Positions 1-5,921 of a DNA stretch of 10,971 nucleotides are shown in pieces. The notes below the pieces were generated by a model, which worked only from the letters and a program-made list of their open reading frames with translations, was not told the origin of the DNA and did not search any database. This stretch comes from an uncultured Collinsella sp. (GTDB lineage: Bacteria > Actinomycetota > Coriobacteriia > Coriobacteriales > Coriobacteriaceae). The DNA lies in assembly GCA_900544845.1 (NCBI GenBank), contig UQWV01000060.1, forward strand, positions 1 through 10,971. The letters run 5' to 3'. Made by a program: the position numbers and the translations under genes. The stretch's first letter is position 1, and the number at the start of each line of letters is the position of its first letter.

Positions 1-530
1 CGCGTGGACGCCCACAGGACCTCGCAGTTGGGCTTGGCGGCGGCCTTCTTCACCGACTCCGTCATAAACGGAATGGGATCGACGCCGGTGTCAGCGATAC
101 GGCCGGCAAAGAGCGAGATGATGGACGGCGTCTCGGCATCAACGGCCTCGACCATCTCGTCGACCTGCGTAGGCGTAAAGATGGTGGTGACGTTGACCTT
201 GATGCCGTCGGCCGAAAGCTTACGGACCAGCTCGGCGGTTGACTCGCCCTTGGTGGTCACACACGGGATCTTGACGTAGACGTTCTCGGCCCAGATAGCG
301 ATCTCGCGCGCCTCGACCTCCATGGTCTCGACGTCGTCGGCAAAGACCTCAAACGAGACGGACACATCGGTGATGCGGGCCAGAACCTCCTTGGCAAACG
401 CGCGGTAATCCGTCACGCCGCCCTTCTTCATAAGGGACGGGTTGGTCGTGAAACCCTGAACGTTGCCGTTCTCGTATATGTCGAGCATGCCCTCGAGGTT
501 TGCACCGTCAGCGAACACCTTGATTGCCAT
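1..530 (-). CDS. small transaldolase family protein, copy 1 (partial, C-terminus outside the window)
   Basis: Class I Schiff-base aldolase of the TalC/fructose-6-phosphate aldolase size class, expected to act in the cytoplasm on pentose phosphate pathway sugars. The 176 visible residues contain MAIKVFADGANLEG at the N-terminus, FTTNPSLM (27-34), the Schiff-base lysine in VYVKIP (Lys87), NVTTIFTP and FAGRIADTG. The start at 528-530 is preceded by GAAAGGAA at good spacing. By eye the protein differs from the second copy in this window at about 31 of 176 positions, so it is about 82% identical. Glu61 and Phe141 occupy positions that, from my recollection of the families, are Gln59 and Tyr131 in E. 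coli FSA and Glu/Phe in true transaldolases, so transaldolase activity is more likely than F6P aldolase. It follows the PTS operon terminator by about 220 bases and so probably has its own promoter. The reading frame is open to the window edge. Confidence 0.9.
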   Translation of the reverse strand, partial: MAIKVFADGANLEGMLDIYENGNVQGFTTNPSLMKKGGVTDYRAFAKEVLARITDVSVSFEVFADDVETMEVEAREIAIWAENVYVKIPCVTTKGESTAELVRKLSADGIKVNVTTIFTPTQVDEMVEAVDAETPSIISLFAGRIADTGVDPIPFMTESVKKAAAKPNCEVLWAST

Positions 531-751
531 CTGCCTGATTCCTTTCGTTAGCATACGGCCGATAAACTGCTAAACACTTTACCTACGTTTATCAAGGCGT
601 GAACTGCGGTTTTTTATCTTCTCGGCGAACGGTTTTGCAGTTTTACCATTTTTATATCGACACCCCAGCGGCAAAACGTTTTTGCTGATCATCGCGGTTG
701 ATTCCGTTCGCGGCGCGAAGGCAGCGCTTCACCGGTACGTTTTCACAACCA
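531..751 (-). promoter_or_regulatory. upstream region of transaldolase copy 1
   Basis: AT-rich, non-coding stretch between the transaldolase copy 1 start and the PTS operon terminator. On the minus strand it holds a TATAAA-like -10 candidate (651-656) with no good -35 in front of it. Just upstream lies the near-palindrome GCAAAACGTTTTTGC (671-685), whose core AAAACGTTTT (673-682) is perfectly symmetric about a central CG, as in LacI/GalR-family operators. A second possible promoter is TTGATA (590-595) followed after 17 bases by TAGCAG, a weak -10. I cannot tell which promoter is used, but the terminator upstream makes a separate promoter here likely. Confidence 0.4.
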
Positions 752-796
752 CTCCAAAACAAAAGCGGTGACGCCTCATTTGAGACGCCACCGCTT
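752..796 (-). terminator. rho-independent terminator of the PTS operon
   Basis: Read on the minus strand, arms AAGCGGTG (789-796) and CACCGCTT (763-770) form an 8-bp outer stem. After two mismatched positions and a CG pair, a CTCA/TGAG inner stem closes a 2-base loop. The hairpin is followed by TTTGTTTT (minus strand, 762-753). It lies about 60 bases after the EIIC stop codon and ends transcription before transaldolase copy 1. Confidence 0.8.
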
Positions 797-853
797 CCGT
801 GTAGGAGCCGGTTATCGGAGCTCCGCCCGATTAGGGCTTAACGTATGCCTGGA

Positions 854-2244
854 TTACTCTTCCTCAACGTGGTTAATCACAGCACCCTTGGTGTGGATGA
901 AGTTGGGGACGAAGGCGACGATCAGAAGGACAGCGAGAATCGCGTAGACACCGGTGGTACCGAAGGCCTCGGCAGCGCGGCCGAGCGTAATACCAATGAC
1001 GGAGAAGTCGAAGTCGCCGAACGTAGTGTTCTTGAAGCCAAAGACGTCAAGAACGGGCAGGAGCAAAGCCGGGGCAAAAGTGATGAGCAGACCGTTGACG
1101 AAAGCGCCAAGAGCTGCACCCTTGCGGCCGCCGGTAGCATTGCCGTAGATGCCGGCGGTAGCACCGCAGAAGAAGTGGGGAACCATGCCCGGGATGATGA
1201 AGATGCCCAGGGTAGCGCCCACGATGAACATACCGACCACGCCACCGATGAAGGATGCGACAAAGCCGAGGATGACGGCGGTGGGAGCATAGGGGAAGAA
1301 GACGGCGCAGTCGACGGCGGGGATGGCGCCGGGGATCAGCTTGTTGGAGATGCCCTGGAAAGCCGGGACCAGGTCGGCAAGGATCATACGAACGCCGTTG
1401 TAGACGATAGTGACACCGACGGCGAAGGACAGGGCACAGGTCAGGGCATAGACAATCACGTTGTCGCCGCCAGCGGTCTTGGTAACGACCGCAGGATCTG
1501 CGATGTAAGCGGCGAAAGCGGTAACCAGGTAGAAGAAGGCCATGGTAAGAGCCGTGGAGATGGTAGTGTCGCGCAGGAAGGCGAACTTCTCGGGAACCTC
1601 GATCTTCTCGGTGCTGTTCTCCTCGGCGTCCTTAGCAAAAAGCGTACCGACTGCAGCGGAGATGTAATAGGCGAGTGAACCGAAGTGGCCATGGCGATTT
1701 CATCGCCATCGGTAACCTTCTCGGTGAAACGCTGACCAACGGCGGGAAGCATAGCGCTCACGAGGCCCAGGAACATGCCGCCCACGATGACAAGCTGGAC
1801 ATCCTGGAAGCCAGATGCCTGCAGAACGGCAGACAGCAGGCAGGCCATAAACATGCTGTGATGGCCCGTCAGGAAGATGTACTTAAACTTGGTAAAGCGG
1901 GCAATGATAATGTTCACGACATAGCCGAGAATCAGGATCATCATGGTCTGAACGCCGAGGACGCTCTGAGCCATCGAAACAACGACCTCGTTGTTGGGCA
2001 CGACGCCGGTGATGTGGAAACCGGTCTCGATGAAGGTACCCAGCGGAGCAAGGTTCTCCTGAACAACAGCGGCGCCGGCGGACAGCATGATGTAACCAAG
2101 AATGGGCTTCAGGGTGCCCGTCATCACCTTGTGGGCAGGACGCTTAAGCGCGACAAGGCCCACAAAGGCAAATAGACCCATAATCCACGCTGGCTTGGTC
2201 AGAATCGATTGGATAAACTCAAGTATGGGAAGGATGGCTTGCAT
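854..2244 (-). pseudogene. ulaA: PTS EIIC membrane permease, ascorbate (UlaA/SgaT) family, frameshifted
   Basis: Membrane channel of a sugar phosphotransferase system that imports its substrate while EIIB phosphorylates it. Start ATG at 2242-2244, preceded by AGAAAGGAAG; stop TAA at 854-856. The first frame encodes about 184 residues of normal UlaA-like sequence (MQAILPILEF, TGHHSMFMACLL, KVTDGDEIAM) and then turns into Arg/Ser/Pro-rich nonsense. The other frame continues with HFGSLAYYISAAVG and runs through the hydrophobic C-terminal half to HVEEE. Restoring one G in ATGGCCAC at 1687-1692 gives MGHFGS and one continuous protein of about 463 residues, the usual UlaA length (about 465). The rest of the gene looks undamaged and hydrophobic, with many membrane segments. 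This is either a recent inactivating deletion, a phase variant or a sequencing error. The substrate is uncertain, because no ascorbate catabolic genes are nearby. Confidence 0.85.
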
Positions 2245-2274
2245 CTGCGCTTCCTTTCTCTCTAACGTGGGCGC

Positions 2275-2297
2275 GTTTCCCTCTTCCACAGGGAACC
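2275..2297 (-). other. small hairpin between EIIB and EIIC
   Basis: Arms TTCCCT (2277-2282) and AGGGAA (2290-2295) can form a 6-bp stem with a 7-base loop in the 71-base gap between EIIB and EIIC, about 30 bases before the EIIC start. No T-run follows, so it is not a terminator. It could influence mRNA stability or translation balance, or mean nothing. Confidence 0.3.
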
Positions 2298-2315
2298 GCC
2301 CTTTTTTGTGCCGCT

Positions 2316-2591
2316 TTAGGCGTTAGCGGCGGCCGCCTTGATTGCCTCGAGGGCGTCTTCGCGGATCTTCTTCTTGTTCACATAGCTGCGAACGATCACA
2401 ACGTTGCCGTGGAGCTCGGGGGCGAGTTCTTTAACGGTGATGAACAGATCCGGATTTGCGGAAGAAGCACCGTTCAGGTCCATAGACTCAACGTCGGCCT
2501 TGATGCCCTCCTCCTCGCAAAGCTCCTCGACTTTGCCAGCGAGCATCAGGCTGGACCCGATGCCGTTTCCGCATACGGTGATGATATGCAT
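2316..2591 (-). CDS. ulaB: PTS EIIB component, ascorbate (UlaB/SgaB) family
   Basis: Cytoplasmic phosphocarrier of the PTS, which takes phosphate from EIIA on a cysteine and passes it to the sugar carried by EIIC. The 91-residue protein has the family's usual single-domain length. The N-terminal strand MHIITV leads directly into the phosphorylation loop CGNGIGSS, with Cys7 as the phosphate acceptor. This is the P-loop form of the lactose/cellobiose-like and ascorbate EIIB fold. ATG at 2589-2591 is preceded by GGAGAGGAAGG. It sits between EIIA (75-base gap) and EIIC (71-base gap) on the same strand, the order expected for an Ula-type operon. It appears intact although its EIIC partner is frameshifted. 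Confidence 0.92.
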   Translation of the reverse strand: MHIITVCGNGIGSSLMLAGKVEELCEEEGIKADVESMDLNGASSANPDLFITVKELAPELHGNVVIVRSYVNKKKIREDALEAIKAAAANA

Positions 2592-2614
2592 GGCAACCTT
2601 CCTCTCCTACACGT

Positions 2615-2653
2615 GACGGTTTTCCGTCTATCCAAAAGCGGCGACGCATCGCC
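2615..2653 (-). other. two small hairpins between EIIA and EIIB
   Basis: The 75-base gap between EIIA and EIIB contains GACGG/CCGTC (2615-2619 and 2624-2628, 4-base loop) and GGCGA/TCGCC (2640-2644 and 2649-2653, 4-base loop). Neither has a convincing T-run in the direction of transcription. They could protect mRNA ends or adjust relative expression of the PTS subunits. Confidence 0.3.
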
Positions 2654-2666
2654 GTGCCATTAAGGC

Positions 2667-3113
2667 CTAAAAGAATGAACGCATGGTCTCCAAAACCTGC
2701 TCGGGCGTATCGCATGCGCTGAGCTTGGCAACGCAGTCCTCGTCCTCGAACATCTGCGAAAGCTCCGCCAAGCAGCCAAGATGAGCCTTGGGGTCGGGTG
2801 CGCAAATACCCACGAGCGCGTGAACCGGATCGAAATCCTCGTGTCCAAACGCAATGGCAGGGTCAAGCGTGACGATACAGATCCCCGCTTCACTCACATT
2901 GCCATCTGCCTGAGCGTGGGGCATGGCGATGCCCTCTTCCAAGACCATATAGGGGCCGAATTTGTGAACCGATGAAATCATGGCGTCAACATAGCTCTGG
3001 TCGCATTTGCCAGCGTCTACGAGCAACTTACCGCATGCCTTGATCGCTTCCTCCCAGTCGGAGGCCTCGACGTGGCAGGCAACAAGCTCGGGCTTAAGAA
3101 GATCGGTCAGCAT
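2667..3113 (-). CDS. ulaC: PTS EIIA component, mannitol/fructose-type domain (UlaC family)
   Basis: Cytoplasmic EIIA phosphocarrier that receives phosphate from HPr on a histidine and hands it to EIIB. The 148-residue protein is a single EIIA type-2 domain. Its active-site histidine is His66 in GIAMPHAQ, preceded by the family signature KFGPYMVLEE. Overall it follows the UlaC pattern, opening with MLTDLLKPEL and containing an FDPVHALVGICAPD strand. The ATG at 3111-3113 lies 9 bases after the TAG of the transaldolase, and the purine-rich GAGGAGTAGGGG that serves as its ribosome binding site overlaps that stop codon. Translational coupling with the transaldolase is therefore likely. EIIB follows after 75 bases. 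Confidence 0.93.
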   Translation of the reverse strand: MLTDLLKPELVACHVEASDWEEAIKACGKLLVDAGKCDQSYVDAMISSVHKFGPYMVLEEGIAMPHAQADGNVSEAGICIVTLDPAIAFGHEDFDPVHALVGICAPDPKAHLGCLAELSQMFEDEDCVAKLSACDTPEQVLETMRSFF

Positions 3114-3122
3114 GCTCGTCCC

Positions 3123-3833
3123 CTACTCCTCGGGCAGGATATGAAAACCAAGCGCCTGAATGTCGCGGGCAAAGCCCTTGACCGTATCAAGCGAGTACTC
3201 AAGCAAATCTTTCCCGAAATTCTTGCGCTTGGCAAGAAGGGCATTGGGGACCGTAATGATCTGACAGCCAACGGACTCCGCCTGGAAGATATTGAGGACC
3301 TCGCGCGTAGACGCCCAGAGAACCTCGGCAGCAGGCTTAACGGCAGCCTTCTTTACGGACTCCGCCATGAGGGGCAGCGGATCGACGCCGGTATCGGCAA
3401 TGCGACCGGCAAAGATGGACAGAATAGAGGGGGTCTCAGCAGAGACGGCATCGACAAACTCGTCGACCTGCTCGGGCGTGAAGATAGTGGTGACATTCAC
3501 CTTGATGCCGTCGGCAGAAAGGCGCTTGACCAGCGCGGCAGTGGACTCACCCTTGGTGTTGAGCGCCGGGATCTTAACGTAGACGTTGTCTGCCCAGGTT
3601 GCGATCTCGCGAGCCTCGGCTTCCATACCCGCCTCGTCGTCGGCGAATACCTCAAAAGAGACCGACACATCAGTAATGTGCTCAAGAACCGTCTTGGCAA
3701 AAGCGCGGTAGTCGGTCACGCCGCCGGCCTTCATAAGGGAAGGATTGGTCGTGAAGCCCTGAACGTTGCCATTGTCATGCATGTCAAGCATACCCTCGAG
3801 GTTAGCGCCGTCGGCAAACACCTTGATCGCCAT
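3123..3833 (-). CDS. small transaldolase family protein, copy 2, first gene of the PTS operon
   Basis: Class I aldolase of 236 residues, slightly longer than E. coli FSA (220). It probably transfers a dihydroxyacetone unit between sugar phosphates and so links the PTS product to the pentose phosphate pathway. Visible motifs are FTTNPSLM (27-34), the Schiff-base Lys87 in VYVKIP, NVTTIFTP (113-120), FAGRIADTGVDP (141-152) and VLWASTRE (171-178). Glu61 and Phe141 are the residues I recall as typical of transaldolase rather than F6P aldolase, which has Gln and Tyr. The chosen start, MAIKVF at 3831-3833, has AGAAAGGA in front and matches copy 1; an upstream ATG at 3888-3890 would add 19 unconserved residues inside the promoter region. 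It leads the operon and is divergent from the DeoR regulator. Confidence 0.92.
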   Translation of the reverse strand: MAIKVFADGANLEGMLDMHDNGNVQGFTTNPSLMKAGGVTDYRAFAKTVLEHITDVSVSFEVFADDEAGMEAEAREIATWADNVYVKIPALNTKGESTAALVKRLSADGIKVNVTTIFTPEQVDEFVDAVSAETPSILSIFAGRIADTGVDPLPLMAESVKKAAVKPAAEVLWASTREVLNIFQAESVGCQIITVPNALLAKRKNFGKDLLEYSLDTVKGFARDIQALGFHILPEE

Positions 3834-3861
3834 GTTCGGTCCTTTCTCATCTAACACTATT

Positions 3862-3873
3862 GCTATCGAAAGC
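3862..3873. promoter_or_regulatory. candidate DeoR-type operator, repeat 1
   Basis: GCTATCGAAAGC occurs here and again, identically, at 3927-3938. It reads GCTTTCGATAGC on the other strand. It is located between the operon promoter candidates and the transaldolase start, so a bound repressor would block transcription. That the neighbouring DeoR protein binds here is inferred from position and repetition. Confidence 0.45.
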
Positions 3874-3907
3874 CTTCTTCTTTGTTTCAAAAGCTTTTCG
3901 GTTTTCT

Positions 3908-3949
3908 TTTATAAACCATTTCAAAAGCTATCGAAAGCTCAATTGTCAA
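3908..3949 (-). promoter_or_regulatory. candidate promoter of the PTS operon
   Basis: On the minus strand, a perfect TTGACA (3944-3949) lies upstream and a TATAAA (3908-3913) downstream, but they are 30 bases apart, too far for one promoter. TATAAA at 17 bases from TTTCGA (3931-3936) is one possible pair; TTGACA with the poor -10 TTTTGA (3921-3926) is the other. Either way, the second GCTATCGAAAGC repeat lies inside the promoter. Confidence 0.4.
3927..3938. promoter_or_regulatory. candidate DeoR-type operator, repeat 2
   Basis: Exact second copy of GCTATCGAAAGC, 65 bases (start to start) from the first, or roughly six helical turns. It falls in the spacer or -35 of the putative operon promoter. 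The preceding TTTCAAAAGCT (3919-3929 region) also has a partner at 3885-3895, so the repeated unit is longer than the core. Confidence 0.5.
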
Positions 3950-4103
3950 CTTTCCGTGAACGGTCGAATATCGGGCGTGAACGTACTTCTTTTGGGCGGC
4001 ACCTTCAGAATGAGACTCTTTATAGCCCGTTTACGTGCGAACTATCTGCTACGCATGCATTTGTGACATGCCATTCCGTTCTTTTGATTCATTCGAATTT
4101 GCC

Positions 4104-4132
4104 TTGTTCTTTTCATATCGATACGTTATATT
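4104..4132 (+). promoter_or_regulatory. candidate promoter of the DeoR-family regulator
   Basis: TTGTTC (4104-4109, weak -35) and TATATT (4127-4132, five of six matches to TATAAT) are separated by 17 bases. Transcription would start near 4139, about 43 bases before the ATG. The -10 end and start point overlap the TTTCGATTACGAAA palindrome, consistent with self-repression. Confidence 0.45.
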
Positions 4133-4144
4133 TCGATTACGAAA
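4131..4144. promoter_or_regulatory. TTTCG-N4-CGAAA palindrome, candidate autoregulatory operator
   Basis: Perfect 5-base arms TTTCG and CGAAA flank ATTA. The TTTCGAT half is shared with the minus-strand reading of the two GCTATCGAAAGC repeats on the operon side. It overlaps the -10 and likely start of the regulator gene. Binding by the DeoR protein is inferred. Confidence 0.45.
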
Positions 4145-4181
4145 GGCGCATCTTTTACCTTTTGTTCAAAAGGAGCGGCAT

Positions 4182-4973
4182 ATGGCATCTACTTCAGACC
4201 TTTCACCGGCCGAGCGTCAGCGATTTATCATGAATTGGCTGGCCGAAAAGCCAAATATCTCGGTATCCGACATCGTTCGCCGTTTTTCGGTTTCGGAAGT
4301 CACCGCACGACACGACCTCATCTCGCTGGAATCCGAAGGCAAGCTGCGTCGCGTACGCGGCGGAGCGGTATCGCTTTCTCGCTCCAACGCAATCTCGTAT
4401 CCCGAGGAGCGCATCAATGTCCAAGTCGAGGCCAAGGAAGCCATCGCCGCAACCGCAGCAACTCTTGTTGATGATGGCGATGTTCTGGTAATTGATATCG
4501 GCACCACAGGCTTTTACTTCGCTAAGGCCCTCATGGACAAGCGTGAGATCACCATTATCACCGGCGATCTTGCAATCGCGAACTACGCCAGCTTCAATCT
4601 CCCCAATGCTTCGGTAGTGCTGCTGGGCGGCTCCGTGCGCAAGGGCCACCTCTATCTCGCGGGCGCACTAACGCTCGACTGCATGAGCAAACTACATGCC
4701 GACAAGGCGTTTGTCAGTGCCGACGGATTCCACCCCGACCACGGTTTTACCGTCGAGCACGACTTCTCGGCCATGATCAAGCATATGTACCTTACCAACT
4801 CAAACCAGGGCTACATGATGGTTGACCAGGGAAAGTTCAATAAGACCAGTTTTTATCAGTCCGCGCAGATCGATGACCTCGACGGCATCATCGTTGATGG
4901 AGACGACGAGGGCATCATGACGGCGGCGATCGAGAGCAGTCGCAGTCATCCCAAGCTCTATATTGCAAAATAG
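4182..4973 (+). CDS. DeoR/GlpR family transcriptional regulator
   Basis: Predicted sugar-phosphate-responsive repressor of 263 residues, within the usual DeoR length. An N-terminal winged helix-turn-helix spans about residues 9-62, with helix turn ISVSDIVRRFSVSEVTARHD and the typical wing LRRVRGGAV. The effector domain (about 75-255) carries DIGTTG (105-110), TGDLAIAN, LLGGSVRKG (147-155) and VDQGKFNK (214-221), which is the position of the family's D-x-S-K-F effector motif. The ATG at 4182 is chosen because AAAAGGAG ends 6 bases before it; the frame stays open upstream, but those residues are basic and aromatic and lie in the promoter region. It is divergent from the transaldolase-PTS operon, which it most likely controls together with its own gene. 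The effector is unknown. Confidence 0.92.
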   Translation: MASTSDLSPAERQRFIMNWLAEKPNISVSDIVRRFSVSEVTARHDLISLESEGKLRRVRGGAVSLSRSNAISYPEERINVQVEAKEAIAATAATLVDDGDVLVIDIGTTGFYFAKALMDKREITIITGDLAIANYASFNLPNASVVLLGGSVRKGHLYLAGALTLDCMSKLHADKAFVSADGFHPDHGFTVEHDFSAMIKHMYLTNSNQGYMMVDQGKFNKTSFYQSAQIDDLDGIIVDGDDEGIMTAAIESSRSHPKLYIAK

Positions 4974-4976
4974 CTC

Positions 4977-5017
4977 AAATGGCCGGGTCGCCCCCACTGC
5001 GGGCGACCCGGCCATTT
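4977..5017. terminator. bidirectional terminator hairpin between convergent genes
   Basis: Arms 4977-4993 and 5001-5017 are perfect 17-base complements (AAATGGCCGGGTCGCCC on the left) with a 7-base loop. It begins 3 bases after the regulator stop codon and ends one base before the complement of the phosphatase stop codon. The A/T ends of the stem supply a short T-run in both directions, so it can end transcription from both sides. Confidence 0.9.
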
Positions 5018-5018
5018 A

Positions 5019-5846
5019 TTAAATCAACCCAAAATGGCGCATCGCTGTGACGGTGCCATCGTGTGCGACATCGTCGGTCACGTAGTCGGCGAGCGCCTTG
5101 ACCTCGGGCATGGCGTTGCCCATGGCCACGGCCGTCTCGACGGCGGCGAGCATGCCCAGGTCGTTGCCCGAATCGCCAAAGCCAAAGGTGCGCGCGTTGC
5201 CGGTGCGACCCAGGTATTCCAGCGCTCGCGCCACGCCCACGCCCTTGTCGATGCCCTTGGGGCTCAGCTCGCGATTCTGACCACCGGTGTTGCACAGCTC
5301 AAACTCGCGATCGATAAAGCCGTCATCGTTGGCTACGCGAGCCAGGTCGCACGCGTTAATGCACACCTTGCCTACGCGCAAATGCCCATCGACGCGCATT
5401 TGATCAACGCCATGCACCACGCCGGCGCCTAGCAGAAATGACTGTTCGACACCAACCGGCTCAAGTGAATAGGTGGCACCGTTCGTCTCGAACAACGCCT
5501 CGCCGCCCGCCACAGTAATGCGACGCGCGAGCTCCTCAACAATGTCCTCGTCAATGCAGTCCTCGTGTGCCACGCGGCCCTCGACCTCGAGCGTGGCCCC
5601 CGCCATGGCAACGATACCCGCAGGTTCCAGGGCACGCAGGCCATCGGCAATCAGCCACAGAGGGCGACCCGTGCAGATAAACGCCTGGTGCCCCGCATCG
5701 CGCAGACGATGAAACGCCTCGATGACCGCCTGCGAGGGGCGCACCGCCGAAAAATCCTTATCGGTCATGTTATCGGGATCGAACGACGTCAGCGTGCCGT
5801 CCACGTCAAAAAAGAGCACGGCGGAATCGGGGCACGCATCAATCAT
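5019..5846 (-). CDS. Cof-type HAD-IIB family hydrolase (sugar-phosphate/metabolite phosphatase)
   Basis: Cytoplasmic haloacid dehalogenase-type phosphatase of 275 residues, the normal Cof/YidA-like length. Motif I is FFDVDGTL, with nucleophile Asp14 and acid/base Asp16. Motif II is the threonine in ICTGRP (Thr59). Motif III is a lysine in LSPKGIDKG (about 195-202), and motif IV is FGFGDSGNDLGML (221-233) with Asp225 and Asp229 for Mg2+. A C2-type cap of about 110 residues lies between motifs II and III. The start MIDACP at 5844-5846 has AAAGGAACC just upstream; an ATG 36 bases earlier would add 12 residues but has no better site. It is convergent with the DeoR gene and divergent from rlmKL. 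The substrate cannot be read from the sequence; sugar phosphates or nucleotide-like molecules are typical of the family. Confidence 0.9.
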   Translation of the reverse strand: MIDACPDSAVLFFDVDGTLTSFDPDNMTDKDFSAVRPSQAVIEAFHRLRDAGHQAFICTGRPLWLIADGLRALEPAGIVAMAGATLEVEGRVAHEDCIDEDIVEELARRITVAGGEALFETNGATYSLEPVGVEQSFLLGAGVVHGVDQMRVDGHLRVGKVCINACDLARVANDDGFIDREFELCNTGGQNRELSPKGIDKGVGVARALEYLGRTGNARTFGFGDSGNDLGMLAAVETAVAMGNAMPEVKALADYVTDDVAHDGTVTAMRHFGLI

Positions 5847-5921
5847 ATGGGTTCCTTTCGAGGATAAGGGCAAACGAAGCATCCATCATATAATGGAGCG
5901 ACGCAACCAGAGAGGTCACCC
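5847..5921. promoter_or_regulatory. divergent promoter region of phosphatase and rlmKL
   Basis: This 75-base gap holds a perfect TATAAT (5889-5894) on the plus strand, 27 bases before the rlmKL start, without a recognisable -35. On the minus strand, TATGAT (5885-5890) lies in nearly the same bases and would serve the phosphatase. The two promoters would therefore overlap. The rlmKL ribosome binding site is AGAGAGG (5909-5915). Confidence 0.5.

Larger units (their letters stand above)
3834..4181. promoter_or_regulatory. divergent regulatory region between PTS operon and DeoR regulator
   Basis: This 348-base stretch is markedly more AT-rich than the flanking genes, and I see no gene in it. It must hold the start sites of both divergent units. 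It contains the operator-like repeats listed separately and two copies of CGTGAACG 21 bases apart (3955-3962 and 3976-3983), which is about two helical turns. Further promoter-like sequences are annotated individually. The 3984-4100 part shows no clear structure. Confidence 0.6.

Noticed and set aside
845..1678. 277-codon plus-strand open frame opposite the EIIC gene
   Set aside because: It is very rich in Asp, Glu and Gly, has no family resemblance, and is the mirror of the UlaA-like codons on the minus strand.
1687..1692. Programmed ribosomal frameshift in EIIC
   Set aside because: A -1 slip would restore the frame, but there is no slippery heptamer and UlaA proteins are normally made without recoding; deletion or sequencing error is simpler.
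3072..3854. 260-codon plus-strand open frame opposite transaldolase copy 2
   Set aside because: The minus-strand reading has clear transaldolase motifs and a ribosome binding site; the plus-strand frame has neither.
4035..4181. N-terminal extension of the DeoR regulator
   Set aside because: The extra 49 residues are unlike the family and cover the promoter; AAAAGGAG points to ATG at 4182.
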